This document shows, one piece after another, positions 15,647 to 25,942 of a DNA stretch of 64,000 nucleotides. The notes beneath the pieces were generated by a model. The model was not told the DNA's origin and searched no databases. It saw nothing but the letters and a program-made list of their open reading frames with translations. This stretch comes from an uncultured Clostridia bacterium (lineage in GTDB: Bacteria; Bacillota; Clostridia; Christensenellales; Borkfalkiaceae), in NCBI GenBank assembly GCA_947625605.1, contig CANQOY010000001.1, forward strand, positions 62,001-126,000, given 5' to 3'. Made by a program: the position numbers and the translations under genes. Each line of letters starts with the position of its first letter. The first letter of the stretch is position 1.

Positions 15647-17490
15647 AGAGATCCCGCATAACGGCCGTCGCCCTGTTGCTGGCGGCGGCGATGGCCTTCC
15701 CGTTTGCCGCATGCGCTTCGGGCGGCGGAACGCATCCCGACGGCCCGGGCGGCGGCCCCTCCACGGGCAGCGGCGACGTATTCTTCGGCGAGAACGAATT
15801 TGTGCATGACGGCATCGACCGCCGCTATGAGTTCGAGGATTACGACAAGGACGATGAGGTCGATTTCGAAGAGGACAAGGGCGAACTCCGATCCTACCGC
15901 TACGAGACGGAGAACATGCTCTTCACGGGTTCCAGCTCCAACGGGAGCATGAATTGGGGGCATGCCTGCCTCATCCAGTCCGTGGAGTTCGGCACGGGGT
16001 TCAGCGGCAACATCTGCCCCAAGAACCTCACCAACCAATACCTCACGCTCACGATCACGAGCAGCAAGTCCGTCAATGTCGAAGTGGTCGCCTCCGTCTC
16101 CAACACGTTCGGAACGCAATCGCGTGCGGGCGACTCTCTCGATTCCTATTACACCGTCACCAACAGCTACGGCGGCCTCAATCACGGCGTGAGCCTGGCG
16201 GATGCGGTCATTCCCGAGGGCGGCACGCAGGTGACGACGAACTACTTCACCATGGTGGAGACCTCCTTCCGGATGAACCTCTCCGAAGGCGTGAACACCA
16301 TCGTCATCCAGGTGCGCGGGGGCACGAACATGGACTACCTCGAATTCCGCACCTCCGCTGCGCTCGGCGAGAACACCACCCCGTCGCAATGGATCACGGA
16401 TGCGCAGAGGCAGGTCTCGGTCACCGCGCCCACGGAGACCCGCAAGGGCAGGCTCATCCTCGTCTGCTCGGACGGGAACAAGCCGATCGATCTCCCTGTG
16501 CTCACCGATCCCTGCTACACCAAGCGGGTGGAGGACGGGGAAACGCAGTACTACCTCTCCATCTTCGGGCAGGAGATCTGCGTGAGCCGCAGCACCTCGG
16601 TCAACCCCGATCCCGACCCCGATCCCGATCCGCCGACCATCCCCGACGTCCCGCAAGACGGCGACTTTACGCCCGATCCGCTCCCCACGCAGGGCGAGCA
16701 CCTCGACGTCACGCACATCAAGGGCCAATTCAATTTCTGGGATCCCGCGAGCTGGAATTCCGCCAAGTACTCTTCGGGCGGCAGCTATGAGGGCTTCATC
16801 GGCGTGCCCGAGGTCAAGGGCGAGGGGGACGGCAGGTACCTCGAAATCATGGACGCTTCCCGCATCGAGCTGTTCTGGGTGCAGGATTCGGACGGGACAT
16901 GGTACCATCTCGGCGACGAAAACGCGTGGAATTCCCACCCCGAATCGCTCTACGGGCAGGAATTTCTCTACACCTTCGAGATCGCCTCGGACGGTCCCTT
17001 CGACCTCGAACTTTTCAGCCTACGCACGTCGCGGCCGGACCGCACCAATTCCGACCAGTCGAGCCGCACGGGGTTCTATTTCAGCTTCAACGCCAACACC
17101 GTCTGCGTCTACGGCACGAACACGGCGGATGTCTCCGCCACCGAGTTGCAGGCCGTCTGTACGCTGGATGAAGGCGTGGATCTCACCGACGGTTCGCGGC
17201 ACAGCATCGCTTTCAGCATCACGCGGGACAGCAACGCCGAGGGCACCTATAAGCTGTATATCGACGGCGAGCAGGTCTGCCTCGGCCAGCCCGAGGGCGT
17301 GCATGCGTACTTCGGCATCCAAAACGGCGCCATGCGCTTTGAGACGAATATCAATAAGTTCGGCCAGCGGTTTGCGGTCATTCCTCGGGCGGGAGCTACC
17401 GTGAAGATCTACGCGCTGGACATCTTGAAAGTTGCGCCCGTCTCCGCTTCCGCGCTCTATGCGGATACGGACAAAAAAAGGGGGATCTGA
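15643..17490 (+). CDS. Surface lipoprotein with shared beta-rich module
   Basis: A 615-residue lipoprotein. The signal peptide ends in FAAC (Cys24), followed by a Gly/Pro/Ser linker. Residues about 55-240 form a beta-rich domain resembling a carbohydrate-binding fold. A Pro-Asp repeat linker near residue 325 leads to a roughly 240-residue C-terminal module (about 350-605) containing GQEFLYTF, PFDLELF, RPDR and FGQRFAVIPR. The same module occurs twice in the next gene. It starts inside the GH3 stop codon (ATGA), so it is translationally coupled to that enzyme. Likely role: binding the polysaccharide that the GH3 protein processes. No catalytic motif is seen. Confidence 0.82.
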   Translation: MKRSRITAVALLLAAAMAFPFAACASGGGTHPDGPGGGPSTGSGDVFFGENEFVHDGIDRRYEFEDYDKDDEVDFEEDKGELRSYRYETENMLFTGSSSNGSMNWGHACLIQSVEFGTGFSGNICPKNLTNQYLTLTITSSKSVNVEVVASVSNTFGTQSRAGDSLDSYYTVTNSYGGLNHGVSLADAVIPEGGTQVTTNYFTMVETSFRMNLSEGVNTIVIQVRGGTNMDYLEFRTSAALGENTTPSQWITDAQRQVSVTAPTETRKGRLILVCSDGNKPIDLPVLTDPCYTKRVEDGETQYYLSIFGQEICVSRSTSVNPDPDPDPDPPTIPDVPQDGDFTPDPLPTQGEHLDVTHIKGQFNFWDPASWNSAKYSSGGSYEGFIGVPEVKGEGDGRYLEIMDASRIELFWVQDSDGTWYHLGDENAWNSHPESLYGQEFLYTFEIASDGPFDLELFSLRTSRPDRTNSDQSSRTGFYFSFNANTVCVYGTNTADVSATELQAVCTLDEGVDLTDGSRHSIAFSITRDSNAEGTYKLYIDGEQVCLGQPEGVHAYFGIQNGAMRFETNINKFGQRFAVIPRAGATVKIYALDILKVAPVSASALYADTDKKRGI

Positions 17491-17546
17491 TCGCCTTATC
17501 TCGGACATGGTATGGGGTAAGACGGTGAAATGATTAGGAGGAAACT

Positions 17547-20270
17547 ATGAAAAAAAGAATGTATCTCTTGTGGACGCTGCTGCTTTCCGCCTGTGCGCTC
17601 CTGTGCGCGTGCGGCTTGGGCGCATGCGACTTTCTTCCGGATGAAGAGCCTCACGATCACGAGCTGATCCTCATCGAGGCCGAAGAGTCCACATGCGTCT
17701 CGCAGGGGCACAACGAATACTACGCCTGCATGATCTGCGAGAAGATCTTCGCCGACGAGAACGCCGCGCTCGAACTCAAACGGGCAGACGTCATCCGTCC
17801 CCTGTTGGATCACACCCTGCTCGTTTGGACGGAGGAGAAGGAGCCAAACTGCACGCAGCCCGGCAACCCTGCCTATGCGCAGTGCTCCTCCTGCGGACAG
17901 TACATTTCAAGGGAGAATCAAGTTCTCTCGGCGGCGGATCTCGTCATCCCCGCGCTCGGCCACACGCCCACGCCGGGCGAGGGCAAAGAGGCCACCTGCA
18001 CGCAGACGGGTCTGACCGCGGGGAGCTTCTGCTCCGTCTGCGGCGAAGAGCTCGAACAGCAGAAAGAAGTACCCATGAAGGCTCACACCTTGGGCGAATG
18101 GACGGAGAAGAAGGATCCCACCTGTACGGAGGACGGCAACCCCGCGTATGCGCAGTGTTCCTCCTGCAAGCAGTACTTCTCGCGGGAGAACGAAGTCCTC
18201 TCTGAGGAAGATCTCGTCATCTCCGCGCTCGGCCACACGCCCGCGCCGGGCAAGGCAAAAGATGCCACCTGCACGCAGACGGGCCTTACCGCGGGGAGCT
18301 TCTGCTCCGTCTGCGGCGCAGAGCTCGAACGGCAGGAAGAAGTGCCCATGAAGCCTCACACCTTGGGCGATTGGACGGAGGAGAAGGCGCCCACCTGTAC
18401 GGAGGACGGCAACCCCGCCTATGCGCAGTGCTCCTCCTGCAATCAGTACATTTCAAGGGAGAACAAGGTCCTCTCCGAGGAAGAACTCGTCATCCCCGCG
18501 CGCGGTCACGACAAGCCCTTGAAAGAAGTGCCCCTCAAGGAGCCCACATGGGCGGAGGACGGCATGCTCGACCATTGGGAATGTGATTCCTGCCACACCC
18601 TCTTCTTGGACGAAAACGGTGACGAAAAGGTCGAAGCCGACGCGCTCGCGATCCCCCGTGAGACGCCGCCGACCAAAGGCGTCGATGTGGACCCCACAAC
18701 CATCAAGGGTATGTCATCGGATAAGGTAGTTACGATGAACTTTATGGAACCCGCCGATTGGAAGGCGTTCGGGGGGAAGGGCAATTACGGCGGCGAGTTG
18801 AAGCTGCCCGAACTCATGAATGACAAACTCGTCTTTACGGGCGCTTCCCGCTTTGAGATGCTTTGGCTGCCCAAGCTCTGCAATGCCGCGAAATACTGCC
18901 ATCTCGGGGATATTACGAACGGATGGGACATGGCGGGCACAAACAACAACGGCGGCGACGCGCTTCCCTATTACGGGCAGGAATTTTTGTACACGCTCTC
19001 CGTGAGCGCAGACGGCGCGTACGACCTTGAAATCTTCGGAATGAGCGGATCCCGTCCCGACAGAACGGCGCAATCCGGATGGTTCTTCAACTTCGACGGC
19101 GATACGGTCAAGCTCTATCTGCGCGCGGGGAATAATGATACCCAGAAAAACGTCCTCTGGGCAGAGGCCAAGCTCGACGGCATGCAGTTTGCCGACGGCA
19201 ACGCGCACAACATCGCGTTCGGCATCACCCGCGTCTCCATTCACGAGTACCGCCTTTCGCTGTATGTGGACGGCTACAAGGTCCTCTTTGCCGCGGCGGG
19301 CGAACATGAAAGCGCGGCGGCTTACTGCACGGTCGCGGATGGAGCGATCGAAGTCACGGACAGCAACGCCCACTTCGGGCAGAGGCTCTCCGTCATCCCG
19401 CTCGCCCTTGCGCAGGGCGGCTATGCCACGGTGACGATCGCCTCCCTCAAAATCCTCATGGTGGATGTCTTTGCGGAACTTCCCACCGTCGGCGCACAGC
19501 TCTCGACGAAGGATATCAACGGGAAAGACTTCTTCAACACAAATCACTGGGAACTTTTTGACGGGGGATATCTCGGAAATTATCAGGGCGGCAACGGAAA
19601 GCCCACAGAGGTGGACGGGCACCTTGAATTCACTGCGGCGAGCAGGTTCCAACTCCTGTATGTAAATAGCTCGGCCCACCTCGGAGACGGCAATACATGG
19701 AAGAACAACGGAGCGGGCGCTTCGCTGCGCGGGCACCGCTTCCTGTATACGCTCACGACGTCCGCGAACGGGCCGTTCGATCTGGAACTCTTCGGAATGG
19801 GGACCAGCAGTCCCGATCTCAGCAAAGACGGCCAGTGCGGCATGTTCTTTGCCTTTGACGGGAGCACGGTGAAGCTGTATTTCAGGAACGGAACGAAAAA
19901 CGTCGGCGGCGTCGTGCTCTGGGCGACGGCCGAACTCGGCGCATCCGTCACGGACGGCACACAGCACGACCTCTCCTTCTCCCTGTGCCGTGCAACGCGG
20001 TACTTCTATGAGGTCATGGTCTATGTGGACGGCGTCAAGGTCAACTTCGTCAAGGATGCGGCCCGCACGGAGAACTACTTCGATATCGGCCCCAACCGCC
20101 TCCTCTTCCACGGATCGGATACGATCTCGATCGGCCAGCGCCTCAGCGTCATCCCCCGCGAAAGAGCGGAGGGAGAGTTCTCCACCGTCTGCATCTATGG
20201 GCTCGAAATCCTGCATGTCGGTGCGACGGAAGCCGTGCAGACGGCCCTGCTTCCCTCGAAAAAGCACTGA
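17547..20270 (+). CDS. Lipoprotein with seven CxxC repeats and two copies of the shared module
   Basis: A 907-residue secreted lipoprotein. The signal region contains several cysteines (LLSACALLCACGLGAC), so the lipidated one is uncertain. Residues about 45-370 hold seven units of about 45 residues, each with CT-x2-G and a later CxxC pair, alternating between an AYAQCSSC type and a GSFCSVCG type; such CxxC repeats occur in clostridial surface proteins. Two copies of a roughly 240-residue module follow (about 375-645 and 650-895), with EFLYTL, DLEIFGM or DLELFGM, and FGQRLSVIP. ATG 17547 follows AGGAGG. The CxxC units may bind metal or form disulfides; function is unknown. Confidence 0.82.
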   Translation: MKKRMYLLWTLLLSACALLCACGLGACDFLPDEEPHDHELILIEAEESTCVSQGHNEYYACMICEKIFADENAALELKRADVIRPLLDHTLLVWTEEKEPNCTQPGNPAYAQCSSCGQYISRENQVLSAADLVIPALGHTPTPGEGKEATCTQTGLTAGSFCSVCGEELEQQKEVPMKAHTLGEWTEKKDPTCTEDGNPAYAQCSSCKQYFSRENEVLSEEDLVISALGHTPAPGKAKDATCTQTGLTAGSFCSVCGAELERQEEVPMKPHTLGDWTEEKAPTCTEDGNPAYAQCSSCNQYISRENKVLSEEELVIPARGHDKPLKEVPLKEPTWAEDGMLDHWECDSCHTLFLDENGDEKVEADALAIPRETPPTKGVDVDPTTIKGMSSDKVVTMNFMEPADWKAFGGKGNYGGELKLPELMNDKLVFTGASRFEMLWLPKLCNAAKYCHLGDITNGWDMAGTNNNGGDALPYYGQEFLYTLSVSADGAYDLEIFGMSGSRPDRTAQSGWFFNFDGDTVKLYLRAGNNDTQKNVLWAEAKLDGMQFADGNAHNIAFGITRVSIHEYRLSLYVDGYKVLFAAAGEHESAAAYCTVADGAIEVTDSNAHFGQRLSVIPLALAQGGYATVTIASLKILMVDVFAELPTVGAQLSTKDINGKDFFNTNHWELFDGGYLGNYQGGNGKPTEVDGHLEFTAASRFQLLYVNSSAHLGDGNTWKNNGAGASLRGHRFLYTLTTSANGPFDLELFGMGTSSPDLSKDGQCGMFFAFDGSTVKLYFRNGTKNVGGVVLWATAELGASVTDGTQHDLSFSLCRATRYFYEVMVYVDGVKVNFVKDAARTENYFDIGPNRLLFHGSDTISIGQRLSVIPRERAEGEFSTVCIYGLEILHVGATEAVQTALLPSKKH
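17993..18500 (+). repeat. Tandem DNA repeat encoding CxxC units
   Basis: Two near-identical tandem copies with a 270-bp period (starting near 17993 and 18263), each encoding one pair of CxxC units. High nucleotide identity implies recent duplication or gene conversion. Confidence 0.7.
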
Positions 20271-20390
20271 TCCGCGCTCTGAACAATCAGCCGCTTTTTG
20301 ACGGGCGGCCATAGGGTTTGCAAATAAGCGGTTTGGCGGCAAGTCAAGCCGCTTTTCGCTGCCGAAAATTTTTTGGAAAATTTCACCAAA

Positions 20391-20408
20391 AACACAAGGA
20401 ATTGTGTT
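20391..20408. promoter_or_regulatory. Operator-like inverted repeat
   Basis: AACACAA-GGAA-TTGTGTT, a 7-bp perfect inverted repeat touching a TACACT -10-like box (20408-20413) just upstream of the 20432 gene. Confidence 0.45.
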
Positions 20409-20431
20409 ACACTGTTCACAAGGAGGCAGAG

Positions 20432-22135
20432 ATGAAACGCATCATCATTTTGATATTGGCGCTTGCCATGTCCGTGTGCGTTCTGGCAGGTTGCGGGAAC
20501 GATGAGAGCTTTGTAAACCCCGGGGACGACCTCGGCGGCGGCGGGATCGTAGACGCCGCACCCGAGACAACGGATTCCGAAAGCATGGAAAACGCCGGGC
20601 AGGCGGCGGGTGAGACGCAAAAGGGCGAAGCCGTTCCCGCGGGCGCAGTCACGCTCACCGAGGCGGGCGACATCAAAGCGGGCGGCGATTATGTCGTGCG
20701 CGGCGCGCTCACGGGCAGGATCTCCGTCAAGGCAGAGGGCGTGCGGCTGTTTTTGGACAACGCCGCGCTCTCTTCCCCCGACGATAAGGTCATTTCGAGC
20801 AAATACGACCTGACGATCACCCTCATCGGCGAAAATTCGGTTGAGACGGCCGCCGCGGGCACCAATGCCATCACCTGCGACGGGGCCCTCGTCATCAACG
20901 GCAGCGGCGCGCTCTCCGTCACATCGACCAAGAATGCGGTCAAGGGGAACACGATCTCCGTCACCGAGGCCAAGCTCGACATCCGTGCGGACGGCGACGG
21001 GCTGCATGCCGAGATCGACGCCTACGACGATCTCACTTCGGCCCCCGCATTCTCCTATGAGGACGGCGGCTGGGTCAAGCTCGACGGCGCGGACGTCACG
21101 ATCGTCTCGGGCGACGACGGCATTCAGGCGGATACTTTCGTCCTCATCGGGGGCGAGAGCAAGCTCAACATCACGACGAACGGCGGCGCGCCGCAGAAGA
21201 TCACCGAGAGCTCCTCCGACAGCGGAGACGGCAAGGGCATCAAGGCGGGTGCGATCGATTGGGGTGCGGACGCAGACGAGATCGTGTCCGACGAATATTT
21301 CATCGGGATCGAGAGCGGAGATATCACGATCGACGCAAACGACGACGCGGTGCACTCGGACGGCAAGATCGAGATCGCGGGCGGCACGCTCAACATTGCC
21401 TCGGGCGACGACGGCGTGCATGCGGAGGCCCTCCTCACCGTGACGGGCGGGGAGATCGCCATAAGCAGGTGCTACGAGGGGCTCGAAGCCGCCAAGGTGG
21501 AGATCGCGGGCGGTACCGTCAAGGTCGATAGCGTCGATGACGGCATCAACGCCGCCGACGGCACGACCAACCGCCCGGGACAGGCGAATCCCAACTGCCA
21601 CATCATTCTCTCGGGCGGCGACATCGAGGTCAGCGCGCAGGGCGACGGCGTGGATTCCAACGGCACGATCCGCATGACGGGCGGCACGCTCGTCGTGTTC
21701 GGCCCGACCGCGGGCGACAATGCCGCGCTCGACGCGGACGGCGGGATCCTGATGGACGGCGGCTCCCTCTTTGCGGTGGGGCCGCTCGGAATGGTGGAAA
21801 CGCCTGCGAGCAATTCCAAACAGAACGTGCTGTCCTATGCGCAAAATCAGGCGATCGCCGCAAATACCGTCCTGTCTCTGACCGATGAAGAGGGCACGCC
21901 GATCTTCTCCGTCACCGTGAAAAAGAGCTGCCGATCCGTCATCGTCTCCTGTCCCCAGCTCGCTACGGGCAAGAGCTTCAAACTCTACGGCGGCGATACG
22001 CAGCTCTGCGCGTTTACCGTTTCCGCGGTCATCACGTCGATCGGTTCGCAGGGGCACATGGGAAATCCGGGCGGCACGCCTCCGGGCGGTTTCGGCGGCG
22101 GCTTTGGCGGAGGCATGGGCCCCGGGCGCGGGTGA
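20432..22135 (+). CDS. Cthe_2159/DUF4353-type carbohydrate-binding lipoprotein
   Basis: A 567-residue lipoprotein with lipobox LAGC. The body is a long run of short beta-helix turns with recurring GG-x-(I/L)-x-(I/V) and DDG(I/V) motifs (VTIVSGDDGIQADTF, LNIASGDDGVHAE, VDSVDDGINAADGT). This matches the beta-helix family typified by Clostridium thermocellum Cthe_2159, a polygalacturonate-like polysaccharide binder with calcium sites. The C-terminus is Gly-rich. ATG 20432 follows AGGAGG at 5 nt; upstream in-frame codons lack a signal peptide. It closes the surface-glycan region. Confidence 0.88.
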   Translation: MKRIIILILALAMSVCVLAGCGNDESFVNPGDDLGGGGIVDAAPETTDSESMENAGQAAGETQKGEAVPAGAVTLTEAGDIKAGGDYVVRGALTGRISVKAEGVRLFLDNAALSSPDDKVISSKYDLTITLIGENSVETAAAGTNAITCDGALVINGSGALSVTSTKNAVKGNTISVTEAKLDIRADGDGLHAEIDAYDDLTSAPAFSYEDGGWVKLDGADVTIVSGDDGIQADTFVLIGGESKLNITTNGGAPQKITESSSDSGDGKGIKAGAIDWGADADEIVSDEYFIGIESGDITIDANDDAVHSDGKIEIAGGTLNIASGDDGVHAEALLTVTGGEIAISRCYEGLEAAKVEIAGGTVKVDSVDDGINAADGTTNRPGQANPNCHIILSGGDIEVSAQGDGVDSNGTIRMTGGTLVVFGPTAGDNAALDADGGILMDGGSLFAVGPLGMVETPASNSKQNVLSYAQNQAIAANTVLSLTDEEGTPIFSVTVKKSCRSVIVSCPQLATGKSFKLYGGDTQLCAFTVSAVITSIGSQGHMGNPGGTPPGGFGGGFGGGMGPGRG

Positions 22136-22190
22136 GGGGATCTTCCCGGCGCGGCACACAATTTCTGCCCGTTTTTTTGCGCTGCGCCGT

Positions 22191-22219
22191 TTGAAGCTCT
22201 CCGCGGCGGGGTATATAAA
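22191..22219 (+). promoter_or_regulatory. Sigma-A promoter for ferritin
   Basis: TTGAAG (22191-22196), 17-bp spacer, TATAAA (22214-22219). No clear PerR or Fur box was seen. Confidence 0.7.
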
Positions 22220-22246
22220 AGGAACAAAGAAATTCGGAGGATGGAT

Positions 22247-22765
22247 ATGTTGAACAAAAAAATTGCAGAGATGCTGAACGATCAGGTCAACAAGGAGTTC
22301 TACTCCGCCTATCTCTATCTCGACTTTGCCAACTACTATGCGGATGAGGGGTTAGACGGCTTTGCGCATTGGTATGAGATCCAGGCGCAGGAAGAGCGGG
22401 ATCACGCCCTCATGATCCGCCGCTATCTGCTCAACAACGGCGAGCGCGTCACCTTTGGGGCGATCGGCGGGCCCGACAAGAAGTTTGCAAACCATCTTGC
22501 GCCCCTCGAAGCGGGGTTCGAGCACGAGAAGTATGTCACTTCGCTCATCACCGAGATCTACCACGAGGCGTCCGCGCAGAAGGATTACCGCACCATGCAG
22601 TTCCTCGATTGGTTCATCAAGGAGCAGGGCGAAGAGGAGACCACGGCAGACGACATGGTCAAAAAATACAAGCTCTTCGGGTACGACGCAAAGGGGCTCT
22701 ATGCGCTCAATCAGGAACTTTCCGCCCGCGTGTATGCGCCTTCCGCAACCGCTCCCCAAAAATAA
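22247..22765 (+). CDS. ftnA: Ferritin
   Basis: A 172-residue non-haem ferritin that stores iron as a 24-mer. The four-helix bundle carries ferroxidase ligands in NKEFYSAYLYLDFANY and AQEERDHALMIRRYL (E and H of EERDH), and EQGEEETTADD late in the chain. I prefer ATG 22247 over ATG 22241 because the CGGAGG ribosome binding site ends at 22240, leaving proper spacing only for the second. It is transcribed alone between its promoter and an intrinsic terminator. Confidence 0.95.
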   Translation: MLNKKIAEMLNDQVNKEFYSAYLYLDFANYYADEGLDGFAHWYEIQAQEERDHALMIRRYLLNNGERVTFGAIGGPDKKFANHLAPLEAGFEHEKYVTSLITEIYHEASAQKDYRTMQFLDWFIKEQGEEETTADDMVKKYKLFGYDAKGLYALNQELSARVYAPSATAPQK

Positions 22766-22785
22766 ACCGCACGCTTTCCACCATG

Positions 22786-22814
22786 AAAAAACCGCGGAAT
22801 ATCCGCGGTTTTTT
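22786..22814 (+). terminator. Intrinsic terminator after ferritin
   Basis: A 13-bp stem (A-run, CCGCGGA with TCCGCGG, T-run) and a 3-nt ATA loop. It is symmetric and may act in both directions. Confidence 0.92.
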
Positions 22815-22945
22815 GCGTAAAATCAGAAGAAAATATGGAAAAAACATTTATTTCGATGAATTTCAAAATAAGCGTTTCGCCGCTTTCACGCGCAAAACAG
22901 GGCGGGCGTGGGGGACGCACAGGCGCGAATTTTCCTTAAAATTGA

Positions 22946-22974
22946 TTGAAAGACGGAAAAAAGTGTGATATAAT
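22946..22974 (+). promoter_or_regulatory. Sigma-A promoter for lon
   Basis: TTGAAA (22946-22951), 17-bp spacer, TATAAT (22969-22974). No CIRCE or CtsR site was recognised. Confidence 0.85.
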
Positions 22975-22999
22975 AAAAGGACTTCAAATGAGGTACACT

Positions 23000-25321
23000 A
23001 TGGATATGCCCGAATTGCCGAACATTCTACCCGTTCTGCCCATGCGCACGCAGGTCGTCTTTCCCGATACGACGGTCGCGTTCGACGTCGGGCGGGGGAT
23101 CTCTCTCGCCGCGGTGGAGCGCGCGGGATTCAACGATTCGCGGATCTTCATCACCCGCCAGAAGGCGGATAAGGATCTCCCCGAGAGCGAAGATCTCTCC
23201 GACGTCGGCACGGTGGCGACGATCCGCCAAAAGACGAGGATGCCGGGCGAGCGTGTCCGCATCATCGCGGAGGGGCTCTACCGCGCGCGGGCGCGGGGCT
23301 TCCGCATGCAGGACGGGTTCGTCTATGCCGTGCTCGATCCCATGCCCGCGGTCCACGGCGACTTTCAGGAAGAGGAAGCGCACTTCCGCATCGCAAAGGA
23401 TCTGGTGCGCGAGATCATAGCGGGGGACGCCCGCAATTCCAAGGACCTCGAAGCAGCCGTCACGGGGATCGCGGATATCGACGTCTACATCAACGTCTGC
23501 ACGCACCATCTCCGCCTCAAAGAGGAGTTCAAGCAGGCCCTTCTCGAAGAGGACAAGCTCGTTCCGCGCCTCGAACTCTTCGAGCGCTGCCTCGCGGGGG
23601 AGATCGAGATCTCCAAGTTGGAGCGCAAACTTTCGCAGGATGTGCGCAGGAATATCGATAAAGCGCAGAAGGAGTACTATCTGCGCGAACAGCTCAAAGC
23701 CATTCATGCCGAGCTGGGGGACGACGTGGAGGAGAACGAACAGCTTCGCGAAAAACTCCTCGCCAAGGGGCTCCCGCAGGCCGTCGAGGAGAAGGCCATG
23801 TCCGAGCTCTCGCGCATGGAAAAGATGCCGTCCTCCTCGCCCGAATATACCGTTTTGAGGAACTACGCGGATTGGCTGATCGACTTGCCGTGGCGAGAAC
23901 AGACCGAGGATACCGAGTCCTTGCGGGACGTGGAGCGCATGCTCGAAGAGGACCACTACGGCCTCGAAAAGATCAAGGAGCGCGTGGTCGAATATCTCGC
24001 CGTGCTCAAACTCACGGGGGAGCTCAAAGCGCCCATTCTCTGCTTAGTCGGCCCGCCCGGCGTGGGCAAGACGAGCATCGCCAAATCCATTGCCCGCGCG
24101 CTCGGGCGCAAGTTTGTGCGCATGAGTTTGGGCGGCGTGCGGGACGAAGCGGAGATCCGCGGCCATCGGCGCACCTACATCGGCGCCATGCCCGGCCGCA
24201 TCCTCTATGAAATGAAGAACGCGGGCGTGATCAATCCCGTGTTCCTCCTCGACGAGGTGGACAAGATCTCCTCCGATCTTCGGGGCGATCCCGCAAACGC
24301 GCTCCTCGAAGTGCTCGATCCCGAACAGAATTCCACCTTCCGCGACCGCTATCTCGAAGTGCCCTACGACCTCTCCAAAGTCATGTTCATTGCGACGGCC
24401 AACACGCTCGAAACCATACCCATGCCTTTAAGAGACCGTATGGAAATCATGGAACTCTCCGGTTATACGCCGCAGGAAAAGGAGGAGATCGCACGGCGCT
24501 ATCTCGTGCCGAAGAAGTGCAGAGAGAACGGCCTCAAAGAGCTCCGCATCACCGACGGCGCGATCGCGGCCATGATCGACGGCTACACCATGGAGGCGGG
24601 CGTCCGCGCGCTCGAACGCACCATCGGGACGGTCTGCCGCAAGGCTGCCGTCCGCATCGCAAAGGGGGAAGAGGCGGGGAAGATCACCGTCACGAAGCAG
24701 AATCTCGAAAAGTATTTGGGCGCGAAGCGCTTTCTGCACGACGAGGAGATGCGCGAAAAGGACGAAGTCGGCGCCGCGACGGGGCTCGCTTGGACGGCGG
24801 TGGGCGGCGAAACGCTCACCATCGAGGTCTCGGCCATGCAGGGCAAGGGGGATATCCTGCTCACGGGCAAGCTCGGCGACGTCATGAAGGAATCCGCGCG
24901 CGCGGCGATCTCCTATATCCGTTCCCATGCGGTCCAATACGGCATCGACGAGGCGGATTTCGAGAAGAAGGACATCCATATCCATGTCCCCGAGGGCGCA
25001 ACGCCCAAGGACGGCCCCTCCGCCGGCATCACGATGGCGACGGCCATCCTCTCCGCGTTCACGGGGCTGCCTGTCCGCAGGGATGTCGCCATGACGGGCG
25101 AGATCACGCTCCGCGGAAAGGTCCTGCCCATCGGCGGGCTGAAAGAGAAGGCGCTCGCCGCCAACCGGATCGGCATCCGCGACGTCATCATTCCCGAGGA
25201 GAACCGCAAAGACATGGAGGAGATCCCCGAACAGATCCGCAAAAATCTCAATTTCATCTGCGTTTCGGACATCGACGAAGTGTTCCGCAACGCTGTCACG
25301 GGGCTCGGCTATGCGCATTGA
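23000..25321 (+). CDS. lon: ATP-dependent Lon protease
   Basis: A 773-residue cytoplasmic AAA+ protease that degrades misfolded and regulatory proteins. Order: N-terminal substrate domain (LPVLPMR onward), coiled region, AAA+ module with Walker [10 protein letters not shown] and Walker [11 protein letters not shown], then the protease domain with the Ser-Lys dyad at Ser674 (PKDGPSAG) and Lys717 ([11 protein letters not shown]); the 43-residue separation equals that in E. coli Lon. ATG 23000 is chosen because TGAGGT lies 5 nt upstream. It overlaps engB by 11 bp, a typical Firmicutes pairing. Confidence 0.97.
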   Translation: MDMPELPNILPVLPMRTQVVFPDTTVAFDVGRGISLAAVERAGFNDSRIFITRQKADKDLPESEDLSDVGTVATIRQKTRMPGERVRIIAEGLYRARARGFRMQDGFVYAVLDPMPAVHGDFQEEEAHFRIAKDLVREIIAGDARNSKDLEAAVTGIADIDVYINVCTHHLRLKEEFKQALLEEDKLVPRLELFERCLAGEIEISKLERKLSQDVRRNIDKAQKEYYLREQLKAIHAELGDDVEENEQLREKLLAKGLPQAVEEKAMSELSRMEKMPSSSPEYTVLRNYADWLIDLPWREQTEDTESLRDVERMLEEDHYGLEKIKERVVEYLAVLKLTGELKAPILCLVGPPGVGKTSIAKSIARALGRKFVRMSLGGVRDEAEIRGHRRTYIGAMPGRILYEMKNAGVINPVFLLDEVDKISSDLRGDPANALLEVLDPEQNSTFRDRYLEVPYDLSKVMFIATANTLETIPMPLRDRMEIMELSGYTPQEKEEIARRYLVPKKCRENGLKELRITDGAIAAMIDGYTMEAGVRALERTIGTVCRKAAVRIAKGEEAGKITVTKQNLEKYLGAKRFLHDEEMREKDEVGAATGLAWTAVGGETLTIEVSAMQGKGDILLTGKLGDVMKESARAAISYIRSHAVQYGIDEADFEKKDIHIHVPEGATPKDGPSAGITMATAILSAFTGLPVRRDVAMTGEITLRGKVLPIGGLKEKALAANRIGIRDVIIPEENRKDMEEIPEQIRKNLNFICVSDIDEVFRNAVTGLGYAH

Positions 25322-25901
25322 GAGAGCAAGGTTTATCACCTCGGCGGCGCGCGAGGATCAGTTCTTGGACCCTACCATGCCCGTGATCGCGGTGTGCGGA
25401 AAGTCCAATTCGGGCAAATCCACCCTCATCAATCTGCTGGCGAATCAGAAGAATTTAGCCAAGACGAGCGCCTCCCCGGGGAGGACGCGCCTCGTCAACT
25501 ACTTCGATTTCGGGCAGTTTGTGCTCGCCGATCTCCCCGGCTACGGGTATGCGGCCGTCTCCAAGGAGGAGAAGGCGAAGTGGGCGAGGACGTTGGATAA
25601 ATTCTTCGAGAAAAAGGAACGCATCGCACACGTCTTTCTGCTCTCCGACATCCGTCGGGACCCCTCCGAGGACGACTTGCAGATGGCGGCCTTTCTCAAC
25701 TACCATATCATCCCGTTCACGGTGATCGCCACGAAGAGCGATAAGCTCTCCCGCATGAAGGTGAAGGAGCGCGTCCGCGCCGTTGCGAACGCCTTTGGCT
25801 TGGGCATGGGTAACGTCTTTGCGGTCTCGGGCGTCTCGGGAGAGGGAAAAGAAGCGCTGCTGAACAAGATTGGAGAGATCATTCAAAACGGAGCGGAATA
25901 G
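25311..25901 (+). CDS. engB: Ribosome biogenesis GTPase EngB/YsxC
   Basis: A 196-residue GTPase needed for assembly of the large ribosomal subunit. G1 is [10 protein letters not shown]3 DLPGYG, G4 TKSDK and G5-like VSGVSGEG; the length is typical of EngB. The start lies within the last codons of lon (11-bp overlap), implying translational coupling. The stop codon sits in the loop of the transcription terminator, so ribosome release and termination are physically close. Confidence 0.95.
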   Translation: MRIERARFITSAAREDQFLDPTMPVIAVCGKSNSGKSTLINLLANQKNLAKTSASPGRTRLVNYFDFGQFVLADLPGYGYAAVSKEEKAKWARTLDKFFEKKERIAHVFLLSDIRRDPSEDDLQMAAFLNYHIIPFTVIATKSDKLSRMKVKERVRAVANAFGLGMGNVFAVSGVSGEGKEALLNKIGEIIQNGAE

Positions 25902-25914
25902 CCGCTCCGTTTTT
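25885..25914 (+). terminator. Intrinsic terminator overlapping the engB stop
   Basis: A 12-bp stem (AAAACGGAGCGG with CCGCTCCGTTTT) and a 5-nt loop that contains the TAG. Confidence 0.9.
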
Positions 25915-25942
25915 GCTTCGGCACCCGAAGTTCTCTTCTCTG

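Noticed and set aside
22241..22246. ATG 22241 as the ferritin start
   Set aside because: It directly touches the ribosome binding site with no spacing; ATG 22247 is better placed.
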